From DATAXP01 sp963708675 (GTDB lineage Bacteria > Planctomycetota > Planctomycetia > Pirellulales > PNKZ01): a DNA stretch of 64,000 nucleotides. This document shows positions 1-11,088 of this stretch, one piece after another. The first letter of the stretch is position 1; every line of letters begins with the position of its first letter. The stretch is taken from NCBI GenBank assembly GCA_963708675.1, contig CAVPTO010000003.1, positions 4,216,001 through 4,280,000 on the forward strand, given 5' to 3'. The position numbers were made by a program, and so were the translations under genes. The notes under the pieces are model-generated. The model saw only the letters and a list, made by a program, of their open reading frames with translations. It did not search any database and was not told the origin of the DNA.

Positions 1-3000
1 ATCAGCGGCTTGTCCGTCGCTGGCGCCAATCAGTACGGCGGTGGGGCACTGACCAAAGCCGGCTCCGGCATCCTCGTATTGTCGAACGCGTCGAACAGCT
101 ATGCCGGCGGCACGACCATCGGTGCCGGCACGTTGGCGATTACCGGTGACGCAACCTTAGGTGCGAATCCTACCAATGCCACGCCCTCGATCACGTTCAG
201 CGCCACGGGCGGCCTGCGATTCCTGACCACAGGCATCACACTCAACAGCAACCGGAATATCTTCATTGCGACTGGGGCGACAACGGCGACCCTCGACGTT
301 CTTGGCAACTACGCCACGGTCGCGGGCAACATCCTCGGTCCCGCCGGCGGCACGGGCGTACTCGGCTTCACCGGAACCGGCACGATTAACGTGCTGGGCT
401 CGATCACAAGCGTGAGCGGCTTGCAGGTGACAACGGCCGCCACGGTGACATTAGCTCAAGGCTATGCCGGCACGGGCACCATTACGCTTACGGCCGGGAC
501 CGTCAATAGCCAAGGGTCGTTGACCAGCGGCGGCGCGACGAATTTGCTGTTCAATGGTAATACCGTACTGAGCACGATGAGCTCATACACGACCGCCGCG
601 CAGACATTCGGTACCGTAGCCACTGGCGCTGCGGCGGGTTCGACGGGTTCGTTCTTTTACGCTGGCAATGTCACGTTTAGCGCGATTACCGTGGCCGAAA
701 GCACGGCAGCCCGTTCGCTGACACTCGGGGCGCTTGGCAACTCCTCAGTCGTTACGGTAGTCACCGGCCCGATCACTTCGTCTGCGACGACGGGGATCGG
801 TGCATTGGTGTTGACCGGCAACAATACGCTGAGCATTTCCAACCCTGCGGCGATTTGGACCGGCTCAACGTCATCATTGACGCTGGCCAACGGCGCTAAG
901 GCGATCATCGACAACACCGCCACGCCCACGGTGGCCCGCTTCGGCGCGACACCGACAGTGAGCTTGACGCTCGGCGGCGGAACGCTTGATTTCCGCGCGA
1001 GCACCTCGGCCGGAAGTGGGCAATCGCTTGTGACCAACGTCCTCACGATAGCGACCGGTGCTTCGACGATCGACTTCAGCAACAACGCGAGTGGCACCGC
1101 CGCCACCGTGTCTGGTGTCTCGTTGGCTGTAACCAATCCCAGCGCGGCGCTGGCGGGCGGCGGCGTGTTGAACATCGTTTATCCTTCCGGCGGCGGCCCC
1201 GCCACGCAGAAGGTGGTTTTCACCACCGCCCCCTCGGGCACCTTGATGGGGGCCATTACGATTAACGGCAACGACTTTGCCACGTACAGCGGCACGGCGA
1301 TCACCACGGCCAGTTACACGACCGAGAGCAGTGGCAACCTGACCAACTCCGGAAGCGCTCTGCCTTTGGTAACCGGCTCGAACGTTACCACCGGCGCTGT
1401 GGTCAACCTGCAGATGTTGAAGCTTTCGGGCGCCAACATCGGCAGCGGCGGCAATAACATCACGTTTAACAACGCCGCGGCGATTAGCAGCATCGTGGGT
1501 TCGATCCTGGCCACGGGCGGGGCCAACGTTATCAATGCGCCAATCACCTATGGTTTTCCCTCCCCGGGAGCGGCGGGTCCGGAGCTCATCATCGATGTCG
1601 CCTCGGGTTCGACCCTTTCCATTGCGTCGGTAACGGCGGGCACAACTTCTTACCTTGTGATGGCGGGTGGAGGCACGTTGACCCTTGGATCTGCTTTGGG
1701 GACGACGACCGGCGCGACGTTCATTGACGGCGGAACGCTTGGGTTCAAGTCGGGCATATCTGGCAACGTTTTGGGCAATGCCACTTCGGGCCTTTTCATT
1801 GCCGCGGGCGCCACCCTGGCTTTGAATGGAAACAGCGGTACCATCAGCGCCCTGTCGGGGGGGGGCACGATCAATCTGGGAGCGCCATCCGCGACGACGA
1901 CCTTCTCGATCGGAACCAGCAGCCCGGCTAGCAACAGCTTCACGGGTAATTTTGTCAATGGCGGTTCACATTCGGTATTCGACAAGGAAGGGACCGGGCT
2001 GATCACCTTTGCCGGTAGTCTGAGTGCCTTCGGTGGAGGCCTTAATCTCACGAACGGCGGCTTGATCTATACAGGCACCGCCTCCGGCTTCAGCGTCGGC
2101 GCCATCACTTTCGGAGGCGGCACGACCGCGTTGGGAATTACATTCACGGGCCTGAACGGTGGCACGGCCACCGCCACGGGACTCGCGCTCAACCTCTCGT
2201 CGAACAACCTGACGTCGATCAACTTCACCGCGACAGGAGGTTTGAATTTCAGCGGCACGCTGTCGCAAGGCGCCGGCAACGGTACGTTATTGGTGCGAGG
2301 TCCAAACTTCGGTCAGGTCGGCGGCACCAACGTCAACTTTGGTTTCAGCAATATTAGCGGTGGAACCATACTGCCGTATGTATTGCTCGATAACAATCCA
2401 AACGGCGGCGGTCTTGGCTACGCTGTGGTTGATGCCTCGACCAAGAATTTGCGATTACTGAGTGCCGCCTCCGGCGATTTTGGCTTCATCAATTCCCCCA
2501 CGCCGAATAATGCCGCGACCGATGCGCTCTATACGACGTCGACTGCGATCACAGCGAACCCCGCGTCGATGAATTTATTGGCGATTGACCTCGGCTCGAC
2601 GGACAACAATTCGATTTCCCTGACTGGTTCCGGCGGCGCCCTGACAATTGCAGGCGGCGTGATTCAGATGTCCGGTACAGGTGCGACACAATCTGCCATC
2701 ATCAACGGATTCAGCAGCATCGCCCCGAGCACGACGACCGCCTTCAACATCTTTGTTGGGACTGGTGTGCTGACGGTTTCCAGCCCGTTGGTTAACCCAA
2801 GCTCGATTGCAACATTGACCAAAGTAGGCACGGGAACGTTGGTGCTCAACGCCGCCAATCCGAGCCTTAGCGGCGGCATCTTCGTTCAGCAAGGCGCGCT
2901 GCAACTTCAGGCTGCGAACGCGCTGACGACTCTCAATACGATTACCCTGAGCGGCACCACGACCTTGTCGGTCAACGCCAGCCAATCGACGAGCACGATT

Positions 3001-6000
3001 ACCGGATTCGGCACCTCGACGGTTTCGCTGGGCTCGGCTGTTACACTCACCGCGTCTGCCATTGCCTCAAGCACTACCAACTTCGTGTTGGGCAGCGGAG
3101 CGACCCTTCTCTTCGGTTCAGCAGCCAACGCTTCGACCGTGACGGGCAGTTTGACGATGTCGGGCGGTTCAGGCACGGTTATCAAGCAGGGAAGCGGTAC
3201 GGTCACCTTCCTTGGAGTTGTCAATTTGGGTACCGGCACACTGCGCGTCGATGCCGGTGGGTTTAACGTCAACACCAACACGAATACGGGAACGATCACG
3301 AACACCGCGATCATCCTCAATCCCAGTTCGAGCATGTCGATCAATGGAACGCAATCAGGCGTGGTGGCCCGCTTCGGCAGCAACTCGCTGACGCTCAATG
3401 GCGCCACGTTCGCCTACACCCAGGGTCTGACGACTACTTCGAACACAACGCTCGCTCAACTTGCACTTAGCCTGAGTTCCGGCCAATCCACGTTCACGCT
3501 GACACAGTCCGGTGCAACTTCTACGAATACGATGAGTTTCACGCAGCTCAACCGCAGCAACAACGCGGTGATGCTGCTCAACGGAACGACGAACCTGACC
3601 GGCCTTACCGGCGCGCAATTCTTCAATCTCACCTTCGGCAGCGCACCAACACTGAACAACGGCGGCTACCAGTCTTCTCCGGTCAACGGCGGCCAGGGGA
3701 TCCTCCCCTACGTATTGGTCGCCAACGCAGGAGGCACTGGCACGGCAGTCAACTTTGCGACCTACGATCCGACGTTCGGCCTGCGAGCCGCCACGGCCAG
3801 CGGTGAAACCATGATCGTCGATGGTGTCACCACTTTCATCGGCACGGTCAACAGCAGCAGCCCCTTCTCGAACGTAATGCTCACCGCAGGCGCGCTTACG
3901 CAGCTTTCCGCTGGCGAAACAGTCAACGGCTTGATCCTCAGTAACTCCTCGGCGCTGGCGACGAGCATGGATCTCAATGGCCAGACGCTCACCATCGCAG
4001 GCGGCCTATTGGCCAGCAGTGGTAACACCGCGGTCATCGCAGACATTGCCGGCGGTGGTGCGATCAAGTTCGGCACCTCCAGCGGGAATGAGGGAGTCAT
4101 TTACACCGGCACCGCGATGACCATTTCGGCCTCCATTGCCGATACGGGCGCCGGAACGACGATTGATAAGGCTGGCTTGAGTACGTTATTTCTGACCGGC
4201 ACAAATACCTACAGCGGCGGAACGGTCATCGATGCCGGCACCTTGAACGTCATCGCCGATGCCAACCTCGGTAGCTCGGCCAGTGGCATCACGTTCAGCG
4301 GCGTGGGTGCTTTGCAGGCCGGTGCGGCCAGCGTCACGCTCGCCAACACACGTACGTTGTTCCTCGGCAACTATGGCAACAGCACTTCGACCACGGCCGC
4401 GTCGATCATCGACACGGGCGTCAATACTCTCACGATCAATAGTCTGATCAACGGCCCTGGAATCTTGGAAAAGAATGGTGCGGGTACGTTGACGTTAACG
4501 AACGCGACCAACACCTACAGCGGCGGCACGATCATCAACGGCGGTACGCTTTCGATCACGGCCGATACCGTACTGGGCAACACGCTGAGCGGCGTCATCA
4601 CGTTCAACGCCAATAGCGCCCTGCAGTTCGGCACCAGCGGCATCACACTCGCTTCAGGCCGAACGATCGCGATCAACAGTGCCGTCACAGCGACGATGGA
4701 CACGTTCGGTGGCAACGCGACGATTAACGGCTCGATCAATGGGTCGGGCAGCCTGACGGTCGTAGGCGGCGGCACATTGCGATTGAGCGCGGCGGATGCT
4801 TACTCTGGAGCGGCGACGATCACCGCCGGAACCTTGGTTCTCGGCAATGCGCTCGCGGCGCAGAACTCAACAGTCGCCGTCAATACACCGAATGGTTTGA
4901 GCTTTGCAAGTGGCATCGGCACCTTCACCATTGGCGGCCTGACGAGCACCAATTCGATCCAACTCGTTGACTCGGCTGCGGCGGGCGTCAATTTGGTGAT
5001 CGGCAACAATAACTCAAGCACAACGGTGTCGGGTTCGCTTGGCGGCGCGGGAAGCATCACGAAGATCGGTACCGGCACGCTCACCTTAAGCTCGACGGCC
5101 AGCACCTACTCCGGCGGCACGACCATAGCTGGCGGCACCTTAGTCGTGTTTGGTAACTACACAAATTTCGGTGCACTTGGCACGTCACCAGGTTCGCCCA
5201 CGGTTAACCTCACGTTCAGCGGAGGCGCGCTGCAGTTCCAGACCGGTGGAACGTTGAACGCCAATCGTCTTGTAACCGTCAGTTCGGGTGCGACGGCGAT
5301 TTTTGATACTTATGGCAACAACGTTACTATCAGCGGCACCATAGGTGGCCTCGGCGGCATCGAGAAGACGAGCTTCGGCACATTGACGTTGCCAAACGGC
5401 TCGAACTACGCAGGCGGCACGACTATTGCCGGTGGCTTGGTCGCTATCGGCGCGGATTCGGCACTCGGAGCAACCGGCGCGGGAACGGGCGTCACGTTCT
5501 CTGCAGCGACTGCGGTCACCAACAACGGCGCGCTGCAATTCACCGCTGCTGGAATCACAACCGATGCGAGCCGCGTATTCACGGTCAACACCGGCTTCAC
5601 TGCGACGATCGACACCAATGGCAACGACGCAACCATTGGCGGCGCGATCAATGGACCAGGTAATGTGGTGAAGACGGGGCTTGGTACGCTACGTCTTTCG
5701 GCCGCAAACGCCATCGGCGGAACGTTCACGGTTTCCGCCGGTGCAATCTCCTTAACGACCGCCACGTCTCTACAAAACGCTACGATAGCGCCTAGTCCGA
5801 CGGGCGGTATCTCACTCGCCGCAAGCATTGGATCGTTTACGTTTGGCGGCTTGGCCGGCAACGGTAATTTCTCGTTGACTGATGTGGGGTCGAATGCCAT
5901 TAGCCTCAACCTGGGCGGCAATAACAGCACCTTTAGCGGCGCGCTGAGTGGCGCAGGAAGTCTTAACAAGTTTGGTGCGGGAACGTTGGTATTAAGTGGT

Positions 6001-9000
6001 ACGTCGAACAATTACACCGGCGGTACCACGATCAGCGGCGGCACGTTAGGCATCTTCGGTGATGGCTCCCTTGGCGCCGCGGGAACTGGCGTAACGTTCA
6101 GTGGCAACGGCGCTTTGTTATTGGGGACCACGAGCATCACGCTCGCCGCTGCACGGACCATTACTGTCAGTAGCGGCGTTACGGCCACGTTTGATACCGG
6201 TGCGAACATCGCCACAATCGCCAGCACGATCACTGGCTCCGGCGGTATCAACAAAGTGGGTGCCGGCGTCCTGGTCTTGGCAGCCACGAATAATTACACC
6301 GGAGGAACAACGATCTCGGCCGGTATTCTCAGTATCGGCGCGGACACGGCCCTAGGTCCGACGAATAGCACGCTGACGTTTGCGGGCGGCTCACTGCTGT
6401 TTGGTGTTCCTCTTATCACCCTCGATCCCAACCGATCGTTCGTGGTCGTTAGCGGCCAGGCAGCAAACTTCGACACATCGGTTGCCGGCAATGGCGCCGT
6501 GGCTGGCGTCATCAGTGGTGCAGGGGGCTTGCTCAGAAACACGGCCGGAACACTCACCCTGTCGGCGGCGAATCAGTACACCGGCACAACAACGGTTACC
6601 GCTGGCGTTTTGGCCCTGAGCTTTTCGTCCACAACGACAAGCTCGATTATCAACGGCAGTTCGAACCTGTACCTCGCCGGTGGAACGGTGAATCTGGTTG
6701 GCAACGCGTCCGGCACGAACACGCAGACCTTCAACGGCGTGACCTACGCCGCTGGATCATCGGTGATTACGGCCACGGCGGGCACGGCGATGACGGTCAG
6801 CCTTGGCGGATTGACGCACGCCGTCGGCGGCACGCTGAATCTTGTCGCGCAGAATGCAGGTGTCACCTACAAGACGACGAGTTCCAACCTTGCGTCGGGC
6901 ATTTTGGGTGGCGGTGTGTTCTTTAATGGCGCGGATTTCGCCAGCGCTACCGCAGGCACGGTCGCGGCATACGCGGGCTATACCACGGCCAAGAGCGATC
7001 TGTCGACCTGGGTAGGGACGCCGAACGTTGTAATGTCCAACCAGACGACGCAGTGGACTAATAGCCTCACCGGCAATGTTACGGAAGCGGGCGTTAAGTT
7101 TGGGAACAACACCGTTGGCGTCTTGTCGTTAAACGCGGCCATCTTGACGCTTAATGACGGAAGCAATGTCGGCACGATTCTGATTAATTCGACGGTGGCC
7201 AGTAAAGCGCTAACCATTTCAGGTTTGACGGGTGCCGGACTCACCGCCGGGACGGCCGGCGTCGGCGGCGAGTTGGTCTTCATGAACAACGGTTCGGGCA
7301 CGACGACGTTGATTGCAAGCGTGGCCATTGGTGACAATGGCGCAGGTCCGGTGGACGTGGTCGTCGGCGGAACTCAGGCGACGACCTTTGGCGGTACGAA
7401 CACCTATACTGGTGGCACTTATATCACGGGAGGTACGCTCGTAGTCACCCTCGCCGACGCCGCCCTTGGTGCAGCGGGCACGAGTGTCACGTTCAGCAAC
7501 AATGCCGCGTTACGATTCGGAACGACCGCCATCTCGTGGGGCACAGGCCGCACGATCAATATCGCTCAAGGCGTAACTGCCACCCTCGATACGGGTGCTG
7601 CGGCCGCGACGTGGTCAGGTACCATTGCGGGCGCCGGCACGCTGGCCAAGGGGAATTCGACAGCGGGCGCTTTGACGCTCTCGGGAAACAACAGTTACAC
7701 AGGCGGCACGATCCTCGCAGGCGGCTCGCTCGTTCTTGGTACAGGCGATGCCAATCTCGGCGCCGTTCCGACCAACACTCTGACTCCGAATATCACGTTC
7801 TCTGCAACTTCAGAGTTGGCGTGGGCCGCTGCGACCACGCTGAATGCCAATCGCACCATTACGATTGCTTCCGGCGTGACGGCGTCGTTTGGCGGCCTTG
7901 GCAGTAACGTTGCGGCAACGATCGGAGGTGTCATTGAGGGCGCTGGCGGAGTCGCCAAAACGGGGACCGGAACACTTGCGCTTACTGGTCTCAATATTTA
8001 CACCGGCGGTACCACGATCAATGGAAGCACGTTGCTGATTAGTAACGAGTCGGCGGGCAGCGGCTTCGGGACGTCGGCGTCATTAGGTCAAGTTCCTGTT
8101 TCCCAAGCGGTCAACATCACGCTCTCCGCTGGCACATTGTCCGTCACCACGGGGTCCAACAATTTAACCATCAACTCGAACCGTAATATTTTCTTGACTG
8201 CCGCGGGTACCATTAGTGGCACGACGAACGCGATCACTATCGGCGGCAATATCAGCGGCAGTACCGGCGTTTTGGCTTTCACCGGCAGCAACAACATGGT
8301 TGTCGCTGGTACGATCGGCGGGGTTACCGGGTTGCAGCTTTCTGGCGGCGGCAATTTGATATTGCTTCAAGGTTACGGCGGCTCGGGTAATCTCATCGTC
8401 GGCACCACGAACGGCACCATTCTCGCGCAATCAAACCTCACCTTCTCTGGCTTCACCGGTGTCGGGAACCCAACGACGAGAGTCCTCACGTTCAGCGGAC
8501 CTTTCTCACTCAATATCAACGGCGCAATCGGGGGAAGCACCGTCACGTTGACGCCGAACCTGGCAATTGCGAATGGCGGCACGCTTAGCTTGTCTGGGTC
8601 GTCAGCCCTGTTTAACGGGACCGGGGCCGCGATGTCGTTGAATCTGTCGAACGCCACGGCGATTGTTGATAACACGACCGCCACCGGCGCCGATGTCTCG
8701 CGTGTCCTTGCAGGGGCCGTGGTCAACTTAAACTTGGCCGGCGGCAAGCAGACTTTTCTTACAGATCCGACGACGTTCTTTTCAACGCTCACTTTTGGCG
8801 CGATCACTGTAAATGCGGGTAGTTCCGCGTTCGATTTCGGAACTTCGGGCAACCCGGCGACCATTTCGGGCAGCAGCTTTGTGCGCAATGTCGGTGGCAC
8901 CCTGAATATCTCCTATGGTGGTACGTTGGGTTCGCCCACGGGCGCTAATGTCACCTTTGCTGGCGTAAACCCCGGCTTTCTGGGCGGTACCGTTTTCGCG

Positions 9001-11088
9001 AATGGAACGAACTTCGCCACTTTCGATGGCACCGTCGGCGTGCAGTCGCTGTCGGCAGGCCAATACACGACGATCGCGAGCGGGGCAGTAACTGGCAGTC
9101 CCAACGGCGTGTACGACGTCACCGGCAATGCGTCTGTTTCTGGCACGACAAGCTTGTCGGGCTTGCGGATCACGGGCTCGACCATTGCCGCCGGAGGCAC
9201 GTTAAGCTTTTCGGCGATCAGTATGTCATCGTCGATCACCAACAATGCCGGTGGCATCATCGCGATGGGCGGCACGAGCACGATCGCCTCAACCATCGCG
9301 TGGCCTGGCGCTGGACAGGACTTGACGATTCGTGTGAGTGCGGCCTCGGACGTCCTGAATGTCGCAACGCTAAGCGGTGGCGCCAATGCTTTGACGAAAG
9401 CGGGTTCCGGCACTTTGAACCTCACTGTCGACACCAGCGCTAGCTTCAGCGGTGGGATCAATCTCAACGGCGGAACGTTGTCTATTGCCGCCGGGCCCGC
9501 CATGACGCTCGGCTTCCTGCAGTCGGCTAACAGCGGCAACGCGACCGTAACGTTATCGCTAGGAAACGGCGTCAATCTTACTTTCGGCACGTTCAGTGGC
9601 TTGATCAACTCATCTCTCGGATCCAACGGCTCAGTAAACTTTGGCAACGGCGGCGCGTTCAGCGGAGCTGTGACCGGGAGCTTCAATGCGGCGGCGAGCG
9701 GCACGGGCTCGTTCATCAAGGGCGGCACCGGCACCGAGACGTTCGCCGGTGTGATTAATATGAACAGTTCGACGACCGGTCTGGTGCGCGTCGACGGCGG
9801 AACGCTTTCGCTGAACGCTGCGATCAACTCGTCGGCGATCAGCAACGCGACGATCGTGCTCAATCCCAGCGGCGCGTTGACGGTGTTCAATGCTACCTCT
9901 TCGACGCTGGCGAACGATCAGTTCGCGCTTCAAGGCGGCACGCTTAATTACACAACGTTGCCGACAACGTCGGGTACGTGGGCTCTTTCCAACGCAGCAC
10001 TTTCCTATGACTTCAGCACGTCCACCTTGGCCCTTACGCAGAGCAATCCGACCGCGGCCGTTACTCTGACAGCGCCCTCGTTGGCTCCGTCGATTCTCGG
10101 CTTCCTGGTCGTCAGTCCCGGTACGGGGACGGCATTGGGTGGTGGAAATGCCGCAGGCGCGCTCAATCTGACATTGGGCTCAACGCCGACGCTCTATGGC
10201 GGTTTGAATAACGCCTACAACGCAGGTGCTGCGCTGGGCGAACAAGCCATTCTGACCAATGTCGTGGTCAACCTTGCCGGCAAGCATACGTTCGCTACCT
10301 ACGATCCGACGTTCGGTTTGCGTGCTGCCACGGCCAGTGGTGAAACCGTCACGGTCGTAACGAGTTCGGACTTCGCGAACATCAGTTCCGCTGCGCCGTA
10401 TTCCAATGTCATTGTCAACAATACGGCAGCCATAAGCCTGAGCGGCAACACGGTTGTCAACGCTCTTGAATTCAATCAAGCCGCCGCGGCGCAAATCAAC
10501 CTGGTGAATAGTGGCACGCCGTACACATTGACTGTCGCCAGCGGTTTGCTCATCAGCAACGAGTCGGCGGGCTTCCAAACGTTTAGCGGCGGCATGTTGA
10601 CGTTCGGCAACGGTAATCAAACGGTCTTCAACAGCAAAACAGTGAACCTGGGGATCATCGATATCGCCGCGGGCAGCGTGCTTAACAACGGAACCGTGAT
10701 CACCGACGCGGGGACAACGGCGGTGGCGATCGTGAAAACCGGCGTTGGAACCTTCTTTGCGCAATTCAATGCCACCACCAACAACTCATACACCGGCGGA
10801 ACGATCATCGAACAGGGCACGGTTGTCGCGGCGTCGTTGAGTGGTGCATTGGGCACGGGCGGCGTCACCTTCTGGGGCAGTAGCCCTGCGTTGGCCATCT
10901 CGGGCAATCTAACGGTTCCGTACATCACGACTGTCGCTCCGGTAGGCATTCCTAATGTTGGCACTACGTTTACAACGGGCGGGATTTTCACCCGCGGTGC
11001 CGGCGCCATGTCTCTGACGCTCGGTGGGCGCAAGAGGTTTCCACTACGTTCGCTGGCAACATCCAGGAATCAGCCGGTGCACCGTTGA
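1..11088 (+). CDS. Giant beta-strand repeat PEP-CTERM protein A, segment 1 (5' end outside window)
   Basis: The frame is open at the left edge, so the true start and any signal peptide lie upstream. The product is a Gly/Ser/Thr/Asn/Ala-rich solenoid made of dozens of autotransporter-associated beta-strand repeats (pattern 'LTGTNTYSGGTVIDAGTL', e.g. near 4195, 4500, 5095, 6005 and 7390). Charged residues and Cys are very rare. Non-repeat modules are inserted, such as the 'FATYDPTFGLRAATASGET' block at 3751-3810 and 10291-10350 and an 'ILGGGVFFNGADFAS' block near 6900. It is predicted to be an extracellular or outer-surface fibrous protein; no enzymatic domain is visible. The last about 20 codons after 11028 are out of frame: re-reading G11028 (GGG read as GGGG) continues the repeat protein into the next segment. 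The family call is firm; the function (adhesion, matrix or surface layer) is inference. Confidence 0.85.
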   Translation: MSGLSVAGANQYGGGALTKAGSGILVLSNASNSYAGGTTIGAGTLAITGDATLGANPTNATPSITFSATGGLRFLTTGITLNSNRNIFIATGATTATLDVLGNYATVAGNILGPAGGTGVLGFTGTGTINVLGSITSVSGLQVTTAATVTLAQGYAGTGTITLTAGTVNSQGSLTSGGATNLLFNGNTVLSTMSSYTTAAQTFGTVATGAAAGSTGSFFYAGNVTFSAITVAESTAARSLTLGALGNSSVVTVVTGPITSSATTGIGALVLTGNNTLSISNPAAIWTGSTSSLTLANGAKAIIDNTATPTVARFGATPTVSLTLGGGTLDFRASTSAGSGQSLVTNVLTIATGASTIDFSNNASGTAATVSGVSLAVTNPSAALAGGGVLNIVYPSGGGPATQKVVFTTAPSGTLMGAITINGNDFATYSGTAITTASYTTESSGNLTNSGSALPLVTGSNVTTGAVVNLQMLKLSGANIGSGGNNITFNNAAAISSIVGSILATGGANVINAPITYGFPSPGAAGPELIIDVASGSTLSIASVTAGTTSYLVMAGGGTLTLGSALGTTTGATFIDGGTLGFKSGISGNVLGNATSGLFIAAGATLALNGNSGTISALSGGGTINLGAPSATTTFSIGTSSPASNSFTGNFVNGGSHSVFDKEGTGLITFAGSLSAFGGGLNLTNGGLIYTGTASGFSVGAITFGGGTTALGITFTGLNGGTATATGLALNLSSNNLTSINFTATGGLNFSGTLSQGAGNGTLLVRGPNFGQVGGTNVNFGFSNISGGTILPYVLLDNNPNGGGLGYAVVDASTKNLRLLSAASGDFGFINSPTPNNAATDALYTTSTAITANPASMNLLAIDLGSTDNNSISLTGSGGALTIAGGVIQMSGTGATQSAIINGFSSIAPSTTTAFNIFVGTGVLTVSSPLVNPSSIATLTKVGTGTLVLNAANPSLSGGIFVQQGALQLQAANALTTLNTITLSGTTTLSVNASQSTSTITGFGTSTVSLGSAVTLTASAIASSTTNFVLGSGATLLFGSAANASTVTGSLTMSGGSGTVIKQGSGTVTFLGVVNLGTGTLRVDAGGFNVNTNTNTGTITNTAIILNPSSSMSINGTQSGVVARFGSNSLTLNGATFAYTQGLTTTSNTTLAQLALSLSSGQSTFTLTQSGATSTNTMSFTQLNRSNNAVMLLNGTTNLTGLTGAQFFNLTFGSAPTLNNGGYQSSPVNGGQGILPYVLVANAGGTGTAVNFATYDPTFGLRAATASGETMIVDGVTTFIGTVNSSSPFSNVMLTAGALTQLSAGETVNGLILSNSSALATSMDLNGQTLTIAGGLLASSGNTAVIADIAGGGAIKFGTSSGNEGVIYTGTAMTISASIADTGAGTTIDKAGLSTLFLTGTNTYSGGTVIDAGTLNVIADANLGSSASGITFSGVGALQAGAASVTLANTRTLFLGNYGNSTSTTAASIIDTGVNTLTINSLINGPGILEKNGAGTLTLTNATNTYSGGTIINGGTLSITADTVLGNTLSGVITFNANSALQFGTSGITLASGRTIAINSAVTATMDTFGGNATINGSINGSGSLTVVGGGTLRLSAADAYSGAATITAGTLVLGNALAAQNSTVAVNTPNGLSFASGIGTFTIGGLTSTNSIQLVDSAAAGVNLVIGNNNSSTTVSGSLGGAGSITKIGTGTLTLSSTASTYSGGTTIAGGTLVVFGNYTNFGALGTSPGSPTVNLTFSGGALQFQTGGTLNANRLVTVSSGATAIFDTYGNNVTISGTIGGLGGIEKTSFGTLTLPNGSNYAGGTTIAGGLVAIGADSALGATGAGTGVTFSAATAVTNNGALQFTAAGITTDASRVFTVNTGFTATIDTNGNDATIGGAINGPGNVVKTGLGTLRLSAANAIGGTFTVSAGAISLTTATSLQNATIAPSPTGGISLAASIGSFTFGGLAGNGNFSLTDVGSNAISLNLGGNNSTFSGALSGAGSLNKFGAGTLVLSGTSNNYTGGTTISGGTLGIFGDGSLGAAGTGVTFSGNGALLLGTTSITLAAARTITVSSGVTATFDTGANIATIASTITGSGGINKVGAGVLVLAATNNYTGGTTISAGILSIGADTALGPTNSTLTFAGGSLLFGVPLITLDPNRSFVVVSGQAANFDTSVAGNGAVAGVISGAGGLLRNTAGTLTLSAANQYTGTTTVTAGVLALSFSSTTTSSIINGSSNLYLAGGTVNLVGNASGTNTQTFNGVTYAAGSSVITATAGTAMTVSLGGLTHAVGGTLNLVAQNAGVTYKTTSSNLASGILGGGVFFNGADFASATAGTVAAYAGYTTAKSDLSTWVGTPNVVMSNQTTQWTNSLTGNVTEAGVKFGNNTVGVLSLNAAILTLNDGSNVGTILINSTVASKALTISGLTGAGLTAGTAGVGGELVFMNNGSGTTTLIASVAIGDNGAGPVDVVVGGTQATTFGGTNTYTGGTYITGGTLVVTLADAALGAAGTSVTFSNNAALRFGTTAISWGTGRTINIAQGVTATLDTGAAAATWSGTIAGAGTLAKGNSTAGALTLSGNNSYTGGTILAGGSLVLGTGDANLGAVPTNTLTPNITFSATSELAWAAATTLNANRTITIASGVTASFGGLGSNVAATIGGVIEGAGGVAKTGTGTLALTGLNIYTGGTTINGSTLLISNESAGSGFGTSASLGQVPVSQAVNITLSAGTLSVTTGSNNLTINSNRNIFLTAAGTISGTTNAITIGGNISGSTGVLAFTGSNNMVVAGTIGGVTGLQLSGGGNLILLQGYGGSGNLIVGTTNGTILAQSNLTFSGFTGVGNPTTRVLTFSGPFSLNINGAIGGSTVTLTPNLAIANGGTLSLSGSSALFNGTGAAMSLNLSNATAIVDNTTATGADVSRVLAGAVVNLNLAGGKQTFLTDPTTFFSTLTFGAITVNAGSSAFDFGTSGNPATISGSSFVRNVGGTLNISYGGTLGSPTGANVTFAGVNPGFLGGTVFANGTNFATFDGTVGVQSLSAGQYTTIASGAVTGSPNGVYDVTGNASVSGTTSLSGLRITGSTIAAGGTLSFSAISMSSSITNNAGGIIAMGGTSTIASTIAWPGAGQDLTIRVSAASDVLNVATLSGGANALTKAGSGTLNLTVDTSASFSGGINLNGGTLSIAAGPAMTLGFLQSANSGNATVTLSLGNGVNLTFGTFSGLINSSLGSNGSVNFGNGGAFSGAVTGSFNAAASGTGSFIKGGTGTETFAGVINMNSSTTGLVRVDGGTLSLNAAINSSAISNATIVLNPSGALTVFNATSSTLANDQFALQGGTLNYTTLPTTSGTWALSNAALSYDFSTSTLALTQSNPTAAVTLTAPSLAPSILGFLVVSPGTGTALGGGNAAGALNLTLGSTPTLYGGLNNAYNAGAALGEQAILTNVVVNLAGKHTFATYDPTFGLRAATASGETVTVVTSSDFANISSAAPYSNVIVNNTAAISLSGNTVVNALEFNQAAAAQINLVNSGTPYTLTVASGLLISNESAGFQTFSGGMLTFGNGNQTVFNSKTVNLGIIDIAAGSVLNNGTVITDAGTTAVAIVKTGVGTFFAQFNATTNNSYTGGTIIEQGTVVAASLSGALGTGGVTFWGSSPALAISGNLTVPYITTVAPVGIPNVGTTFTTGGIFTRGAGAMSLTLGGRKRFPLRSLATSRNQPVHR

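Noticed and set aside
8913..9890. Long minus-strand open frame (325 codons) and many similar antisense frames within giants A and B
   Set aside because: They lie opposite the repeat protein, are Pro/Val/Leu-rich by reverse-complement codon bias, and lack start signals or motifs. They are shadows.
11026..11030. Programmed -1 ribosomal frameshift at the first giant A break
   Set aside because: The site GGTGGGCGC is not a classical slippery heptamer, and similar breaks occur in many unrelated genes. An indel is simpler.
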